Part shown: positions 47,180 through 56,099 of the stretch, one piece after another
Layout of the letters: every line of letters starts with the position of its first letter
Numbering within the stretch: the stretch's first letter is position 1
DNA from: Acinetobacter sp. ANC 4178
GTDB lineage: Bacteria; Pseudomonadota; Gammaproteobacteria; Pseudomonadales; Moraxellaceae
Direction of reading: 5' to 3'
Assembly (NCBI RefSeq): GCF_004331175.1
Contig: NZ_SJOD01000004.1
Coordinates: forward strand, 62,001 to 126,000
DNA: 64,000 nucleotides
Program-made: the position numbers and the translations under genes
The notes under the pieces: model-generated
The model's database searches: none
The model's input: only the letters and a program-made list of their open reading frames with translations
What the model was told of the DNA's origin: nothing

Positions 47180-47824
47180 ATGCTAAAAAATCTTTATTTA
47201 TCGGGTATTACAGAGAGTTGTGTTGAAGTTGTGGCGTGTACTTTACTGGAAAATGGTCAATTTGAAATTAAATTAGATAATACACCATTTCATCCTCAAG
47301 GCGGGGGGCAGCCGAGTGATACAGGATATATTGCAGACAGTGAGGTTATACATGTGGCATTTGAAAACGGTACGATTATCCATTTATGTAACCGTGCAGT
47401 AGCATTAGGTCAGGTATATGCAAAAGTTGATATTCAACAGCGCCAACTTCACAGTCGCTTGCACAGTGCAGGACACTTAATTGGGCATCTTGTTGAAACC
47501 TATGGCTGGCAACCAATCAAAGCGCAACACTGGCCCAATAATGCAAAAGTGCAGTTTTTAGCCACTGAAAAAAGTGAGCTTCTTGATTCTATTTATTTAC
47601 AAATCCTCATTCAGACCTTTATCGATGCTGATTTATCCGCAAAACTTACACTTAGTGAAGCTGGATTTCGTGAGATTCAGTTTGGTGAATTGAATGCTTA
47701 TCCTTGTGGTGGAACACATGTTGAGTCTTTATCTGAAATTGGTCCCGTTGAAATTATTAAAATGGAAATGAAGAAAGGCAAACTTTCTGTACATTATGCT
47801 TTAGCTACAGGTATTTCAGGATGA
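47180..47824 (+). CDS. alaX: AlaX-type alanyl-tRNA editing protein
   Basis: Freestanding relative of the AlaRS editing domain, 214 residues, that removes wrongly attached serine or glycine from tRNA-Ala. Landmarks: FHPQGGGQPSDTGYI near residues 39-53, the zinc-binding RLHSAGHLIGHLVE near 94-107, and CGGTHVESLSEIG near 177-189. The two His and Cys/His pairs expected for the metal are visible. It overlaps the LysE-family gene by four bases (ATGA). Confidence 0.9.
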   Translation: MLKNLYLSGITESCVEVVACTLLENGQFEIKLDNTPFHPQGGGQPSDTGYIADSEVIHVAFENGTIIHLCNRAVALGQVYAKVDIQQRQLHSRLHSAGHLIGHLVETYGWQPIKAQHWPNNAKVQFLATEKSELLDSIYLQILIQTFIDADLSAKLTLSEAGFREIQFGELNAYPCGGTHVESLSEIGPVEIIKMEMKKGKLSVHYALATGISG

Positions 47825-48459
47825 ATGTCTATTACCATGAGTTTCTTACGCTAGCACTCATACATTTTCTTGCAGTCATTATTCCAGGTCCCGATTTTAT
47901 TGTTACTGTGCGGCAAAGTACCCAACACGGTTATCGAATCGGCTGTATGACCGCAGTAGGAATTGGTTGTGGCATTTCTGTTCATGTGTTTTATACCCTT
48001 ATGGGTGTTGGTTTTGTTCTGTCTCAAAATCATATTTTCATGAGTCTTTTTCAAATCATTGGTGCCTTATATTTACTCTATTTGGCTTGGAGTTGTTTAA
48101 AAGGAGGATCGACACCGCTTGAAATCAATATGGAGGCGACTTCTGAACACAGAACGATGTTTTATCGTCAAGCATTCATGACAGGTTTTTGGACCAATGC
48201 ACTGAATCCTAAGGCAACTATTTTTTTCTTGGCCATTTTCACCAGTATAGTCAGCACAACCACACCGTTAACCATCCAAATATTTTATGGTGGATGGATG
48301 TGTTTGGTGAACACTTTGTGGTTTATTGCCGTCAGTTTGATCTTTACACAACCTAAAATCAGGTCAAGCTTTCTAAAATATAACTTTATTTTAGAAAAAG
48401 TTATGGGCGTGTTATTGGTAGCGATCGCAATACGGTTAATTTTAGGAATTAAGTTCTAA
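47821..48459 (+). CDS. LysE/RhtB-family exporter
   Basis: Inner-membrane exporter of 212 residues with about six hydrophobic segments. Family signature: PGPDFIVTVRQSTQHGYRIG at residues 22-41, then GIGCGISVHVFYTLMGVGFV, and GFWTNALNPKATIFFLAIF. Members export amino acids such as homoserine, threonine or lysine; substrate here is unknown. Translation is coupled to alaX, a pairing that suggests control of a toxic amino acid that can be mischarged. Confidence 0.85.
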   Translation: MNVYYHEFLTLALIHFLAVIIPGPDFIVTVRQSTQHGYRIGCMTAVGIGCGISVHVFYTLMGVGFVLSQNHIFMSLFQIIGALYLLYLAWSCLKGGSTPLEINMEATSEHRTMFYRQAFMTGFWTNALNPKATIFFLAIFTSIVSTTTPLTIQIFYGGWMCLVNTLWFIAVSLIFTQPKIRSSFLKYNFILEKVMGVLLVAIAIRLILGIKF

Positions 48460-48533
48460 TCATCAATAAAGCGTAACGATATGACGATGTTATTGAAATC
48501 ACTATCTTAAAAAACTCGGATCCTTAAAATGCA

Positions 48534-48567
48534 ACGAGGTTAAATTCTTAAAACACCTCGTTTTTTT
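48534..48567 (+). terminator. Terminator after LysE-family gene
   Basis: ACGAGGT at 48534-48540 pairs with ACCTCGT ending at 48561, with a 14-base loop and a run of seven T. It ends the alaX-lysE unit. Confidence 0.85.
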
Positions 48568-48711
48568 ATTTAGATGGTTTGCTAGATACAGCCAACAGCC
48601 TAATTATTCTAAATATTTTGACTTTACACCGACGGAATTGAGCATTTGGGTAGAAGTCATGCTTGAGGAAGAGTTCTTTGCTTTTAAAGATAAATAATTT
48701 TAGCCTGACTC

Positions 48712-48750
48712 AAACAAAGAAAGAGCTGATTTTTCGCTCTTTCTTTGTTT
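48712..48750. terminator. Terminator at the end of the hca run
   Basis: AAACAAAGAAAGAGC at 48712-48726 and GCTCTTTCTTTGTTT at 48736-48750 make a perfect 15-bp stem with a nine-base loop, 19 bases after the hcaG stop on the minus strand. The stem arms are themselves U-rich. Confidence 0.85.
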
Positions 48751-48768
48751 CTAAGTGCTTATTTTTGA

Positions 48769-50517
48769 TTACAATTTACAGCTAAAGTTCTGGGCTTGCT
48801 CACTGTCTCCCTGACCGTTATAACGTGCAATTAAAGGATATGGACAAAGTGGGCGCGTACGAGTTGCCGACCAATCGGCAGGCAATTCAGTATTCACTTG
48901 CCCACTGGCATTGCCTTCACCGCGTGCTCCAGCAATGATTTGGTCTGGCGCCTGACCATATTCAACCCAGTTAACCAAAGCCTTGAGGGCGTCAAACTGA
49001 TCGGTTGCGATGCCACCACGAGAGTGATTCATACCCGGAACACGGAAAAAACGTACAAAACTTGGCGCGTTGCCAGAGGCATTATTTTGATATTTTTGCA
49101 GTAATTTATCATACCAGTTCTGGGTGTCATCAACAGAAAATACGCCGTCGGCTGTGCCTTGAACTACAATCATTTTGCCGCCATGTTGATGTAACTGATC
49201 CAGATTCAATTCATTGGGTGGAATCATGAAAGACATGGCACTCTCTTGATAGGTTTCATTCGTTGCTGATAATTTTGCATAATCCACATCAAAATTAAAG
49301 TTGAAAGCAAATTGGCGAGAATTCAGCATAACGTCTGGATTTGGTGGAACCTGAAAAATAATCCCAACAGCCACAGGGTCACGCGCTGTACCGACAGAGG
49401 AGTCAAACTTCCAACTAGCCCAATTACTGCCCAGTAGTCCCGGGTCAAAAGGTTGTGTGGCATACAGTGCTTCACCTGTTGCATTGACGGGGCCGCGATA
49501 AATATTTGCGAGCACATCTAGTTGTTCTGTGCTTAAGCAACTTCCATCACGCTCAACTGCACACACAGGCACATCGCGGTGAATATCAAAAGCTCTGCGA
49601 CAGCCTTCCACATCTTGAACTAAGCCATCCGCAATACCATCGAGTCCATCACATTGATTTAGAATGGATTGTGCCAGCAGTTTTCGTTCCGATAGTGTGA
49701 GGGCTGTACTCAAATCATTTTCATCCGTAGCCACACGGCGTAATTGTTGTGCCGTATAAAGCTGTGCTGCCGCAGCACGTGGCAAATGGAAACCCGGTGT
49801 ACTTGCGAGTATGCCATCATACTGATCTGCCAAACGGGTTGCTGCCATCATGGCATGACGGCCACCGTTTGAGGTTCCACCTGCATAAGAACGATCTGGC
49901 AATTTTCCATAAGCAGCTTGAATCAGATTTTTCGCCATGGGGGTGAGTTTGGTAATCGCACCGTAGCCATAGTCAATTCGAGCTTGTGGGTCTAATCCGA
50001 ACAATGGATTTTGTGAAGCATTGTGTCCAGCATCGGATGAAATGACAGCAAAGCCATCATGCAGGGCATTGGTCAATGGCCCACCGCTGCCCACTTGCCC
50101 CGTTGCTGTGGCAATATTGCCATCGGTTCCACCATTACCTTGATAAAGAAAGCGACCATTCCAGTCCAGTGGTAAGCGCATTTCAAAACCAATTTGATAG
50201 CTTTGCCCATCAACAGGGCTGACCCGCGAGTACATATAACCAATAATGCGACAGTGTGCCGCAATGTCTTGACCTGCAACTTTTAAGCTGCCTGCAGTTT
50301 CTAAACTTGCAGAAGTGATACTGGTGTTTGCATATTGAAACCCTTGTAAATCCGCGCATGCACCTTTTAAGTTGGTTCCGACAGCTGGAGAAAGTTTCGG
50401 AATTGTGGCTTGTGTCGTATTTGGGCTGTCATTATCGCCACAGGCTGAAAGACCAACACATAAGGTCAATACACTTAACGGTATGAACCAATTTTTTTGT
50501 TTTAACTGCTTTTGCAT
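48769..50517 (-). CDS. hcaG: Chlorogenate esterase, tannase/feruloyl esterase family lipoprotein
   Basis: Serine esterase of 582 residues that should cleave chlorogenate and related hydroxycinnamate esters outside the cytoplasm. The N-terminus is a lipoprotein signal, LCVGLSACGDND, with the lipid cysteine at about residue 27. The tannase/feruloyl esterase nucleophile is the serine in GGTSNGGRHAMMAATR; an acidic region and GMNHSRGG near the C-terminus provide the catalytic His. Cysteine pairs (CADLQG, CDGLDGIADGLVQDVEGC) suit a secreted protein. It ends the hca set, after the PaaI thioesterase gene, as hcaG ends it in ADP1. Confidence 0.88.
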   Translation of the reverse strand: MQKQLKQKNWFIPLSVLTLCVGLSACGDNDSPNTTQATIPKLSPAVGTNLKGACADLQGFQYANTSITSASLETAGSLKVAGQDIAAHCRIIGYMYSRVSPVDGQSYQIGFEMRLPLDWNGRFLYQGNGGTDGNIATATGQVGSGGPLTNALHDGFAVISSDAGHNASQNPLFGLDPQARIDYGYGAITKLTPMAKNLIQAAYGKLPDRSYAGGTSNGGRHAMMAATRLADQYDGILASTPGFHLPRAAAAQLYTAQQLRRVATDENDLSTALTLSERKLLAQSILNQCDGLDGIADGLVQDVEGCRRAFDIHRDVPVCAVERDGSCLSTEQLDVLANIYRGPVNATGEALYATQPFDPGLLGSNWASWKFDSSVGTARDPVAVGIIFQVPPNPDVMLNSRQFAFNFNFDVDYAKLSATNETYQESAMSFMIPPNELNLDQLHQHGGKMIVVQGTADGVFSVDDTQNWYDKLLQKYQNNASGNAPSFVRFFRVPGMNHSRGGIATDQFDALKALVNWVEYGQAPDQIIAGARGEGNASGQVNTELPADWSATRTRPLCPYPLIARYNGQGDSEQAQNFSCKL

Positions 50518-50549
50518 GATTGAAGTTCCATATCAAACAATGTCGTAGG

Positions 50550-50942
50550 TTAGGGGTTAAGCACCATAAAATTTGCAGTACTTCTGGCAATCATTTTCTG
50601 GTTTTGCCATGCTTCGCTTTCAATGTTGAGAATGACTTTGCCTTGCTTGGTAAAGCGACATTTGGTGAGTACAGTTCCCACTTGGCAGGGACGTAAAAAA
50701 TCCATAGTTAAGTTAATGGTGGTGGCTGGTGTCTGCTGATTGGCCAAATAGGCAAATAACCCCATCACATCATCCAACATGGCGCAGACCATGCCACCTT
50801 CTACGCTGCCTCTGGGGTTGGTAAAGCTGTCTAACGCCACGTAACTAATTTCTAGTTCAGTATGGTCAGCATTCCATTGAATATTATGACCTCCCAGATG
50901 ATGGTGGATGGGAGGCAGGTGTTCTAAAGTTTTCAGCGTCAT
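50550..50942 (-). CDS. PaaI-type hotdog thioesterase in hca cluster
   Basis: Hotdog-fold protein of 130 residues. The PaaI pattern NPRGSVEGGMVCAMLDDVMG lies at residues 40-60, with the acidic residue in the helix that activates water; TTINLTMDFLRP follows. The ATG at 50942 is preferred to TTG 50963 because AAGGA is upstream at good spacing. It lies between the DUF3237 gene and hcaG. A thioesterase could free CoA from hydroxycinnamoyl or aroyl CoA esters, which are also the inducers of HcaR in ADP1; that link is an inference. Confidence 0.8.
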   Translation of the reverse strand: MTLKTLEHLPPIHHHLGGHNIQWNADHTELEISYVALDSFTNPRGSVEGGMVCAMLDDVMGLFAYLANQQTPATTINLTMDFLRPCQVGTVLTKCRFTKQGKVILNIESEAWQNQKMIARSTANFMVLNP

Positions 50943-50996
50943 TTCGAAAGATCCTTGTTTCAAATGAAGAAGAGAAAAATGAATGGGTTTGCCTGA

Positions 50997-51533
50997 TCAC
51001 TGAAGCGTGTAAGCATCATAAATTACGGCTTTGCCTAAACGCATGGCACTCCCGACGGCAACGGTTTGATTCAACCACGCATATTTGGGTGAACTGGTTT
51101 CAAATTGCATGATGATTTTGAAATAGTATTTGTTCGGATCGACATTTTGACCCTCTGCAAGTTGTTGCAAAACTTCGGCTGATCCATGTCGATAACCTTT
51201 GGTTTGAAGATAAATCAGCGCGCCATCTTCAGTTTCAAGTAGGTAGCGAGTATCAATAATGGCGAGGCCTTTGTTATCGACAATTTGCCAATCTGCTCCG
51301 TTATTTAAAATACGCCCTTTGAGTTGTTTCCCTTGGAAGGTGCCACCTGTAATTGGAATAATGCGGCGTTTGCCACTGTCGCTAGTGGTTCCAAGTTCCC
51401 ACACAGGAGCATTTAAATCGACACTAAATTGAGCCAGCGGTTCTAAATGGGGTACTGGTGGATGGTATTGAGTTTCAGCATGTGTCTGGTTAAGTAAGCA
51501 CAATCCAAAGAATAGGCTAAGTCGTTTTTTCAT
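50997..51533 (-). CDS. Exported DUF3237-family protein in hca cluster
   Basis: Protein of 178 residues with a signal peptide (KRLSLFFGLCLLNQTHA, cleavage near residue 19) and a DUF3237-like barrel: GKRRIIPITGGTFQGKQLKG, GADWQIVDNKGLAIIDTRYL, LIYLQTKGYRHG, FETSSPKYAWLNQTVAVG. The family's activity is not established to my knowledge. It follows hcaE, separated by a strong terminator, and precedes the thioesterase and hcaG, so an extracytoplasmic role in handling plant phenolics is plausible. It or the thioesterase may be the counterpart of hcaF of ADP1; I cannot tell which. Confidence 0.75.
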   Translation of the reverse strand: MKKRLSLFFGLCLLNQTHAETQYHPPVPHLEPLAQFSVDLNAPVWELGTTSDSGKRRIIPITGGTFQGKQLKGRILNNGADWQIVDNKGLAIIDTRYLLETEDGALIYLQTKGYRHGSAEVLQQLAEGQNVDPNKYYFKIIMQFETSSPKYAWLNQTVAVGSAMRLGKAVIYDAYTLQ

Positions 51534-51548
51534 GAATTTCCCCTCAAA

Positions 51549-51583
51549 AAATGGAGGTTCTGATCAATGCAGAACCTCCATTT
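51549..51583 (-). terminator. Terminator inside the hca gene run, after hcaE
   Basis: A 14-bp perfect stem, AAATGGAGGTTCTG and its complement, with a seven-base loop, followed on the minus strand by TTTTTTGAGGGG. The T tract runs directly into the ribosome site GAGGGG of the next gene, so that gene and those after it need read-through or a promoter of their own. Confidence 0.9.
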
Positions 51584-51585
51584 GC

Positions 51586-52839
51586 TTATTTAAACTTCCA
51601 TGTGTAATCGATATTGATGCGTGTTTCATTGGAGGGTTTGATGTTGGCGGTAGAGAGCATATTGTTGTCATACATGGCATAACGTGCGCGTAAGCCCAGG
51701 TTTTTGAACATACCTGTTTGCACGGTATAACCCAGGTCGAAATCAGTTTCATGTTCTTTTAAATCGGTTCCACCCAAATTTGGCGCATAAATATTGTCAC
51801 CCGTGGTGTAACGGGTCATAAAGCGTAAACCTGGTACATAGTTTTTGAAGTCATATTCATAACGAAAGCTGTAAACACGCTCTTTGGGATTTAAAAATTC
51901 CGCTGGCCAAGTGTCGATCAGCAAGCCTGTTTCACCACCTGTTAAATATGGAAATGCGGTATCACCACTATGATGGAAAGTCGCCAAAATAAATTTGTGA
52001 TTTTGATGTTTCAGTTCAAAATAACCATGAATCAGGTCGTTATCCACTAAGCCTGCTTTAGCTTGCCCATCTTCTCGGCTGCGGTAATAGCGTAATTGTG
52101 AGCTAAAATTATTACCGTCATTGAATTTGTGGTTATAGGTAATGCCAAACATGGACTGGTTATATAGGTCTTGCACATCCATATAAAAGCTGGTCAGTTT
52201 GGTACTTGGAATAAGCTGATAATGACCACCTAGATAATACAGTTGGTCGGTATCGGCACTTTTGAAGCGACCATTCACCCCAGAAATCCGTAAGTTTTCC
52301 CAGTTGGTTGAATCTCGATGATTGACCTGATCAATATAAGCCGATTGGAAATCCAGATTTGGGATATCTTTCGATTCTAAGGAAATGCCTCGATAAGTTT
52401 GTGGTAATAAACGGGCAGGTGAGGCAACCAGCACAGGATTCATTGGCCGAAGTGTTCCAACCTTTAATTCAGTTTTACTGATTTTAGCTTTACCTGTGAC
52501 CCCAATTTCCCCATAACTGGAAGCAGGTTCATTGGTCACAGTATCTCGTGGTAAATTTCCTGTTCCTGCATAGTCAGCACTAGCATCCAATTTCAACCCA
52601 GCCGTCGCTAAAATATCTATCCCAAAACCAATTGTTCCTTCGGTATAGCCTGAATTGGCTTTTAGAATAAATCCTTGTGTCCAATCTTTAGCGGCTGGGT
52701 ATTTAGACTGCTCTTGATAATCACGATCGAAATAAAAATTTCGCGTGGTTAAATCGACTGTGCTGTTATCAATAAAGCTACCAGCAAATACTGAACTGGA
52801 GAGCATAAGGGTAGAGTACATCCATAATTTAGACTGCAT
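51586..52839 (-). CDS. hcaE: OprD-family outer-membrane porin
   Basis: Beta-barrel channel of 417 residues expected to admit hydroxycinnamates. The N-terminal signal peptide MQSKLWMYSTLMLSSSVFA precedes the OprD opening FIDNSTVDLTTRNFYFDRDY. Alternating hydrophobic strands fill the protein, and the C-terminus ends with an aromatic residue (IDYTWKFK, slightly non-terminal). GVNGRFKSADTDQLYYLGGH and KERVYSFRYEYDF are typical of the family. It lies between hcaD and the DUF3237 gene. In ADP1 hcaE occupies the same place. Confidence 0.87.
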   Translation of the reverse strand: MQSKLWMYSTLMLSSSVFAGSFIDNSTVDLTTRNFYFDRDYQEQSKYPAAKDWTQGFILKANSGYTEGTIGFGIDILATAGLKLDASADYAGTGNLPRDTVTNEPASSYGEIGVTGKAKISKTELKVGTLRPMNPVLVASPARLLPQTYRGISLESKDIPNLDFQSAYIDQVNHRDSTNWENLRISGVNGRFKSADTDQLYYLGGHYQLIPSTKLTSFYMDVQDLYNQSMFGITYNHKFNDGNNFSSQLRYYRSREDGQAKAGLVDNDLIHGYFELKHQNHKFILATFHHSGDTAFPYLTGGETGLLIDTWPAEFLNPKERVYSFRYEYDFKNYVPGLRFMTRYTTGDNIYAPNLGGTDLKEHETDFDLGYTVQTGMFKNLGLRARYAMYDNNMLSTANIKPSNETRINIDYTWKFK

Positions 52840-52876
52840 TGCATTTCTTCCTGAAATATCATTGTTGTTTTACATT

Positions 52877-52897
52877 CAGACCTCAGACTGAGGTCTG
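52877..52897. repeat. Perfect hairpin between hcaD and hcaE
   Basis: CAGACCTCA-GAC-TGAGGTCTG forms a 9-bp stem with a three-base loop, 24 bases from the hcaD stop and 37 bases before the hcaE start on the minus strand. No T tract follows, so RNA processing or stabilisation is more likely than termination. Confidence 0.6.
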
Positions 52898-52921
52898 TTC
52901 TTCATTTGTTGTTTAAACGAA

Positions 52922-54061
52922 TTATTTTCCGAGCATGTCCCGCGCGACAATTTCTTTCATAATTTCATTGGTGCCGCCGTAAATTTTTTGCACACGCGCA
53001 TCGACAAAGAAACGTGAAATTGGATATTCCTGCATGTAGCCATAACCACCAAACAGTTGCAGTAATTGATCAATCACATCGCATTGGGTATCGGTAATAA
53101 AGCATTTCAAGGCGGCGACATGACTGACGCTTAAAGCATCTCGGCTATATTGTTCCGCACATTGATCGACAAAGGCCTGAGCTGCTTTGGCTTTAATTTG
53201 TGTGTTGGCCAACACAAACCGCGTGTTTTGCATATGACTTAAAGGCTGACCAAAGGCTTTACGTTGCTGAACATAATCACTTGTGATTTCAATAGCGCCT
53301 AAAATTGAACCCAATGCCATCATGGAAATACTTAAACGTTCACGGGGCAACTCCTGCATGAGGTAGGCAAAACCTTGACCTTCTTCGCCTAGTCTTTGGT
53401 TCTTAGGGACTTTGACCTGATCAAAAAATAACTCAGCAGTGTCTTGGGCATGGAGTCCAATTTTTTTCAAAGATCTGCCTTTTTCAACGCCATTTAAACT
53501 GGCATCAACCAGTAACAAAGATATGCCTTTTGCTCGAGCTTCAGGATTGGTCTTTGCCACCAATACAATCAAGTCAGCATGTATCCCATTGGAAATAAAG
53601 GTTTTTGAACCATCCACCAAATAATGTTCTTGGTTCAAAATAGCTTGGGTACGAATGGCTTGTAAGTCCGATCCTGCATTGGCTTCGGTCATCGCAATCG
53701 CTGTCACGACTTCACCCGTGACCATTTTAGGAAGCCAATATTGCTTTTGTTCTTCACTACCTAAGTTTTGGATATATGGAGAAACCAATTCATTTTGTCC
53801 ACCGATTGCAACAGCTAAGGAGGTAAAACCTGCTTGGGCAGTTTCCTGTACTAGCATTAGTGAATAGTGTACAGGAGCACCATAACCGCCATATTCTTCA
53901 GGCACATCAACACATAAAAAGCCGTTTTCACCTAGCTGGTTCCATAATTGTCTTGGGATCAGACCGTCTTCTTCCCACTGTTCATAATGTGGAGCGACAT
54001 ATTCTTTTAGAAAGCGTCGATAATTATCTCGAAACAGTTCAAATTCAGTATCTTGTTGCAT
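52922..54061 (-). CDS. hcaD: Acyl-CoA dehydrogenase of hydroxycinnamate pathway
   Basis: FAD acyl-CoA dehydrogenase of 379 residues. The ATG at 54061 is chosen because AAAAGG lies just upstream; the open frame reaches 54100 without a better start. Motifs: AMTEANAGSDLQAIRTQA and TFISNGIHADLIVLVAKT in the FAD and substrate part, QLFGGYGYMQEYPISRFFVD and KIYGGTNEIMKEIVARDML near the end. HcaD in ADP1 desaturates dihydro-hydroxycinnamoyl-CoA to the cinnamoyl form, allowing growth on dihydrocaffeate-like acids. The position between hcaC and hcaE agrees with that. Confidence 0.88.
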   Translation of the reverse strand: MQQDTEFELFRDNYRRFLKEYVAPHYEQWEEDGLIPRQLWNQLGENGFLCVDVPEEYGGYGAPVHYSLMLVQETAQAGFTSLAVAIGGQNELVSPYIQNLGSEEQKQYWLPKMVTGEVVTAIAMTEANAGSDLQAIRTQAILNQEHYLVDGSKTFISNGIHADLIVLVAKTNPEARAKGISLLLVDASLNGVEKGRSLKKIGLHAQDTAELFFDQVKVPKNQRLGEEGQGFAYLMQELPRERLSISMMALGSILGAIEITSDYVQQRKAFGQPLSHMQNTRFVLANTQIKAKAAQAFVDQCAEQYSRDALSVSHVAALKCFITDTQCDVIDQLLQLFGGYGYMQEYPISRFFVDARVQKIYGGTNEIMKEIVARDMLGK

Positions 54062-54135
54062 ACTTAACCTTTTTTTGGCAAAAGTAAGGGTAAAGCCCAA
54101 AAGAAATTGAGCTTTTTTACTGTTATTTCAGTAGT

Positions 54136-56013
54136 TTAGTTGTTTAAAGTTGGAACTCGAATAATCAGTGAATTATCACTTTGTTTTTGATACAACTCTT
54201 CAATTTTCTCGGCACGACGCTTAATAATATTGCCTTGATTGAGATTGCCTTTATCGGTGACTTCACCTGCATCGAGCTGCGGTGGTTCAGTCATCAGATA
54301 AAGCATCGAGGCACGATTTGAACTGCCCGTTGCATCTTTATTGAAAGTCATTAGAAATTGGCGGAACCAGTGTTGCACTTTCGGATGTTTCAAGATCTGT
54401 TCTGCTGAGTTTTCAGTCAGCGCGAGTGCAGCATATTCGGCACAGGCCTCTAATTTAGGAAAAATCAAAAAGCCAATCGCATTTAGATTTGAACCCGTAA
54501 CACAGACATCTTGAATCAGTAGATTGCCTTGAATTAAAACCTTATTGCGTATCGTCCCGACATTTACAAACGTACCTGTATTGAGTTTAAAGTCTTCTGC
54601 AATACGTCCATCGTACATTAAGCCTTGAGTTGGATCTTGTTCATCGACCAAACGTACCGCATCGCCAGTATGAAAAAAGCCTTCTTCATCAAAGACTGTG
54701 CTTTGCTGATCTTCATTTAGGCGCCAATAACCTTTCATGACGTGTTTGCCACGGACACAGAATTCAAGTTTGTCGCCATAAGGAACCAGTTTAATTTCGC
54801 AGCCCGGTGCTGGGTAGCCAATAAAGCCTGCCATAACACGTGGGCCTGTGGTAAAGGCACAAGAAGGTGCTGTCTCGGTCATGCCAAGCCCACTCATAAT
54901 GCGAATTTTTTCACCACAATGTTGTTGTGCAATTCGGTCTAGACGATTCCAACCCGCTTCGGATAAAGCAGCGCCCGCAAAAAATAGAATTTTTACTTTT
55001 GCAAAGAAGCGATCACGCAATTCAGCATCTTTTTCCAGTGCATCGGTGAGTTCTTCCCAACCTTTGGGTACATTTAAATAAACTGTGGGTGAAATTTCTT
55101 TTAAGTTTCGAATCGTTTCATCGAACTTGCCTGCAACAGGTTTACCATCATCAATATAGATGGTTCCACCGTTATATAAGGCGATCCCGACATTGTGGCT
55201 ACCACCAAAAGTATGATGCCAAGATAACCAATCGAGTAATACGGGTGGTGTTTCTTCAAACTCAGGGAAGGTTTGTAATAACATTTGCTGATTAACACTT
55301 AACATCAAATGCGTTGTTGGGACCGCTTTTGGTAGTTTGGTCGAACCAGAAGTAAACAAAAACTTAGCAATTTGATGTTCGTCTAAACTTTGATAATGCT
55401 CCTGAACATTGGTAACAGGCGTATCTAAAAGTGATTGAAATGAAGTGCAGCTATGTTCGCCTAGAATCCCTTTATTGGTGACAACTTCGATCTCCGTTTG
55501 GGCGCAACTCTGAATGGCTTTGGCAAAGGCTTGACCATCATTGGCGTAGACCATACATGGAGTAAGCACATCGAAAATATGTTTGAGTTTGCCAAAATCT
55601 TGAGAAATCAATGAATAAGCAGGGGATATGGCAGAAAATGGCACACCCGCCAACATCGCAGCCATCGACAGCGTTAAATGCTCAAGATCATTGCCCGATA
55701 AAATAAGTAAGGGACGTTGCTCGCTCAAATCACGATTATGTAAAGCTTGGGCAATATGCCATGCGCGTTGTAAAGTGTCGGCATAACTCAGTTTGACCCA
55801 CTCACCTTGATTATTTCGTTTTGCCGCAAAAATATGCTCTGGTTTAGTTTGTGCAAAATGAATCAGACGATCAGTCAATTTTTGTGGGTAATTTTTAAGT
55901 TGTTCTTTGGGATGAAGATACAAGACCTGATCTCGATAAACATAATCGACATCATGGCTCCCCAGTTTTACGAATCGTTCGCGATCTTGTGATTGAGTGG
56001 CATTCATTTGCAT
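54136..56013 (-). CDS. hcaC: Hydroxycinnamate:CoA ligase
   Basis: ANL-superfamily ligase of 625 residues that activates caffeate, coumarate or ferulate to the CoA thioester. The P-loop is FLFTSGSTKLPKAVPTTH near residue 213, the adenylate site is SGLGMTETAPS, then HTGDAVRL and YDGRIAEDFKLNTGTFVN. It has the feruloyl-CoA synthase type signature DFGKLKHIFDVLTP. The ATG at 56013 has GGAG eight bases upstream; the GTG at 56022 is an alternative. It lies between hcaB and hcaD. Confidence 0.9.
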   Translation of the reverse strand: MQMNATQSQDRERFVKLGSHDVDYVYRDQVLYLHPKEQLKNYPQKLTDRLIHFAQTKPEHIFAAKRNNQGEWVKLSYADTLQRAWHIAQALHNRDLSEQRPLLILSGNDLEHLTLSMAAMLAGVPFSAISPAYSLISQDFGKLKHIFDVLTPCMVYANDGQAFAKAIQSCAQTEIEVVTNKGILGEHSCTSFQSLLDTPVTNVQEHYQSLDEHQIAKFLFTSGSTKLPKAVPTTHLMLSVNQQMLLQTFPEFEETPPVLLDWLSWHHTFGGSHNVGIALYNGGTIYIDDGKPVAGKFDETIRNLKEISPTVYLNVPKGWEELTDALEKDAELRDRFFAKVKILFFAGAALSEAGWNRLDRIAQQHCGEKIRIMSGLGMTETAPSCAFTTGPRVMAGFIGYPAPGCEIKLVPYGDKLEFCVRGKHVMKGYWRLNEDQQSTVFDEEGFFHTGDAVRLVDEQDPTQGLMYDGRIAEDFKLNTGTFVNVGTIRNKVLIQGNLLIQDVCVTGSNLNAIGFLIFPKLEACAEYAALALTENSAEQILKHPKVQHWFRQFLMTFNKDATGSSNRASMLYLMTEPPQLDAGEVTDKGNLNQGNIIKRRAEKIEELYQKQSDNSLIIRVPTLNN

Positions 56014-56099
56014 TGGTTTCACTCCATGGAAAGCGCATCACTGCGCTTTATTTTTTTGCTTCATGCATTTTTATTGAATATTAAGGTCAAATCCAATCG

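Larger units (their letters stand above)
48460..48768. other. Intergenic stretch with two terminators and a possible gene remnant
   Basis: No intact gene. Two hairpins are described separately. On the plus strand from 48497 to the TAA at 48695-48697 a frame stays open for 66 codons without a start codon and ends in a plausible protein-like sequence (FDFTPTELSIWVEVMLEEEF, then FAFKDK). It passes through the first terminator, so it is either a decayed gene tail or chance. Confidence 0.35.
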
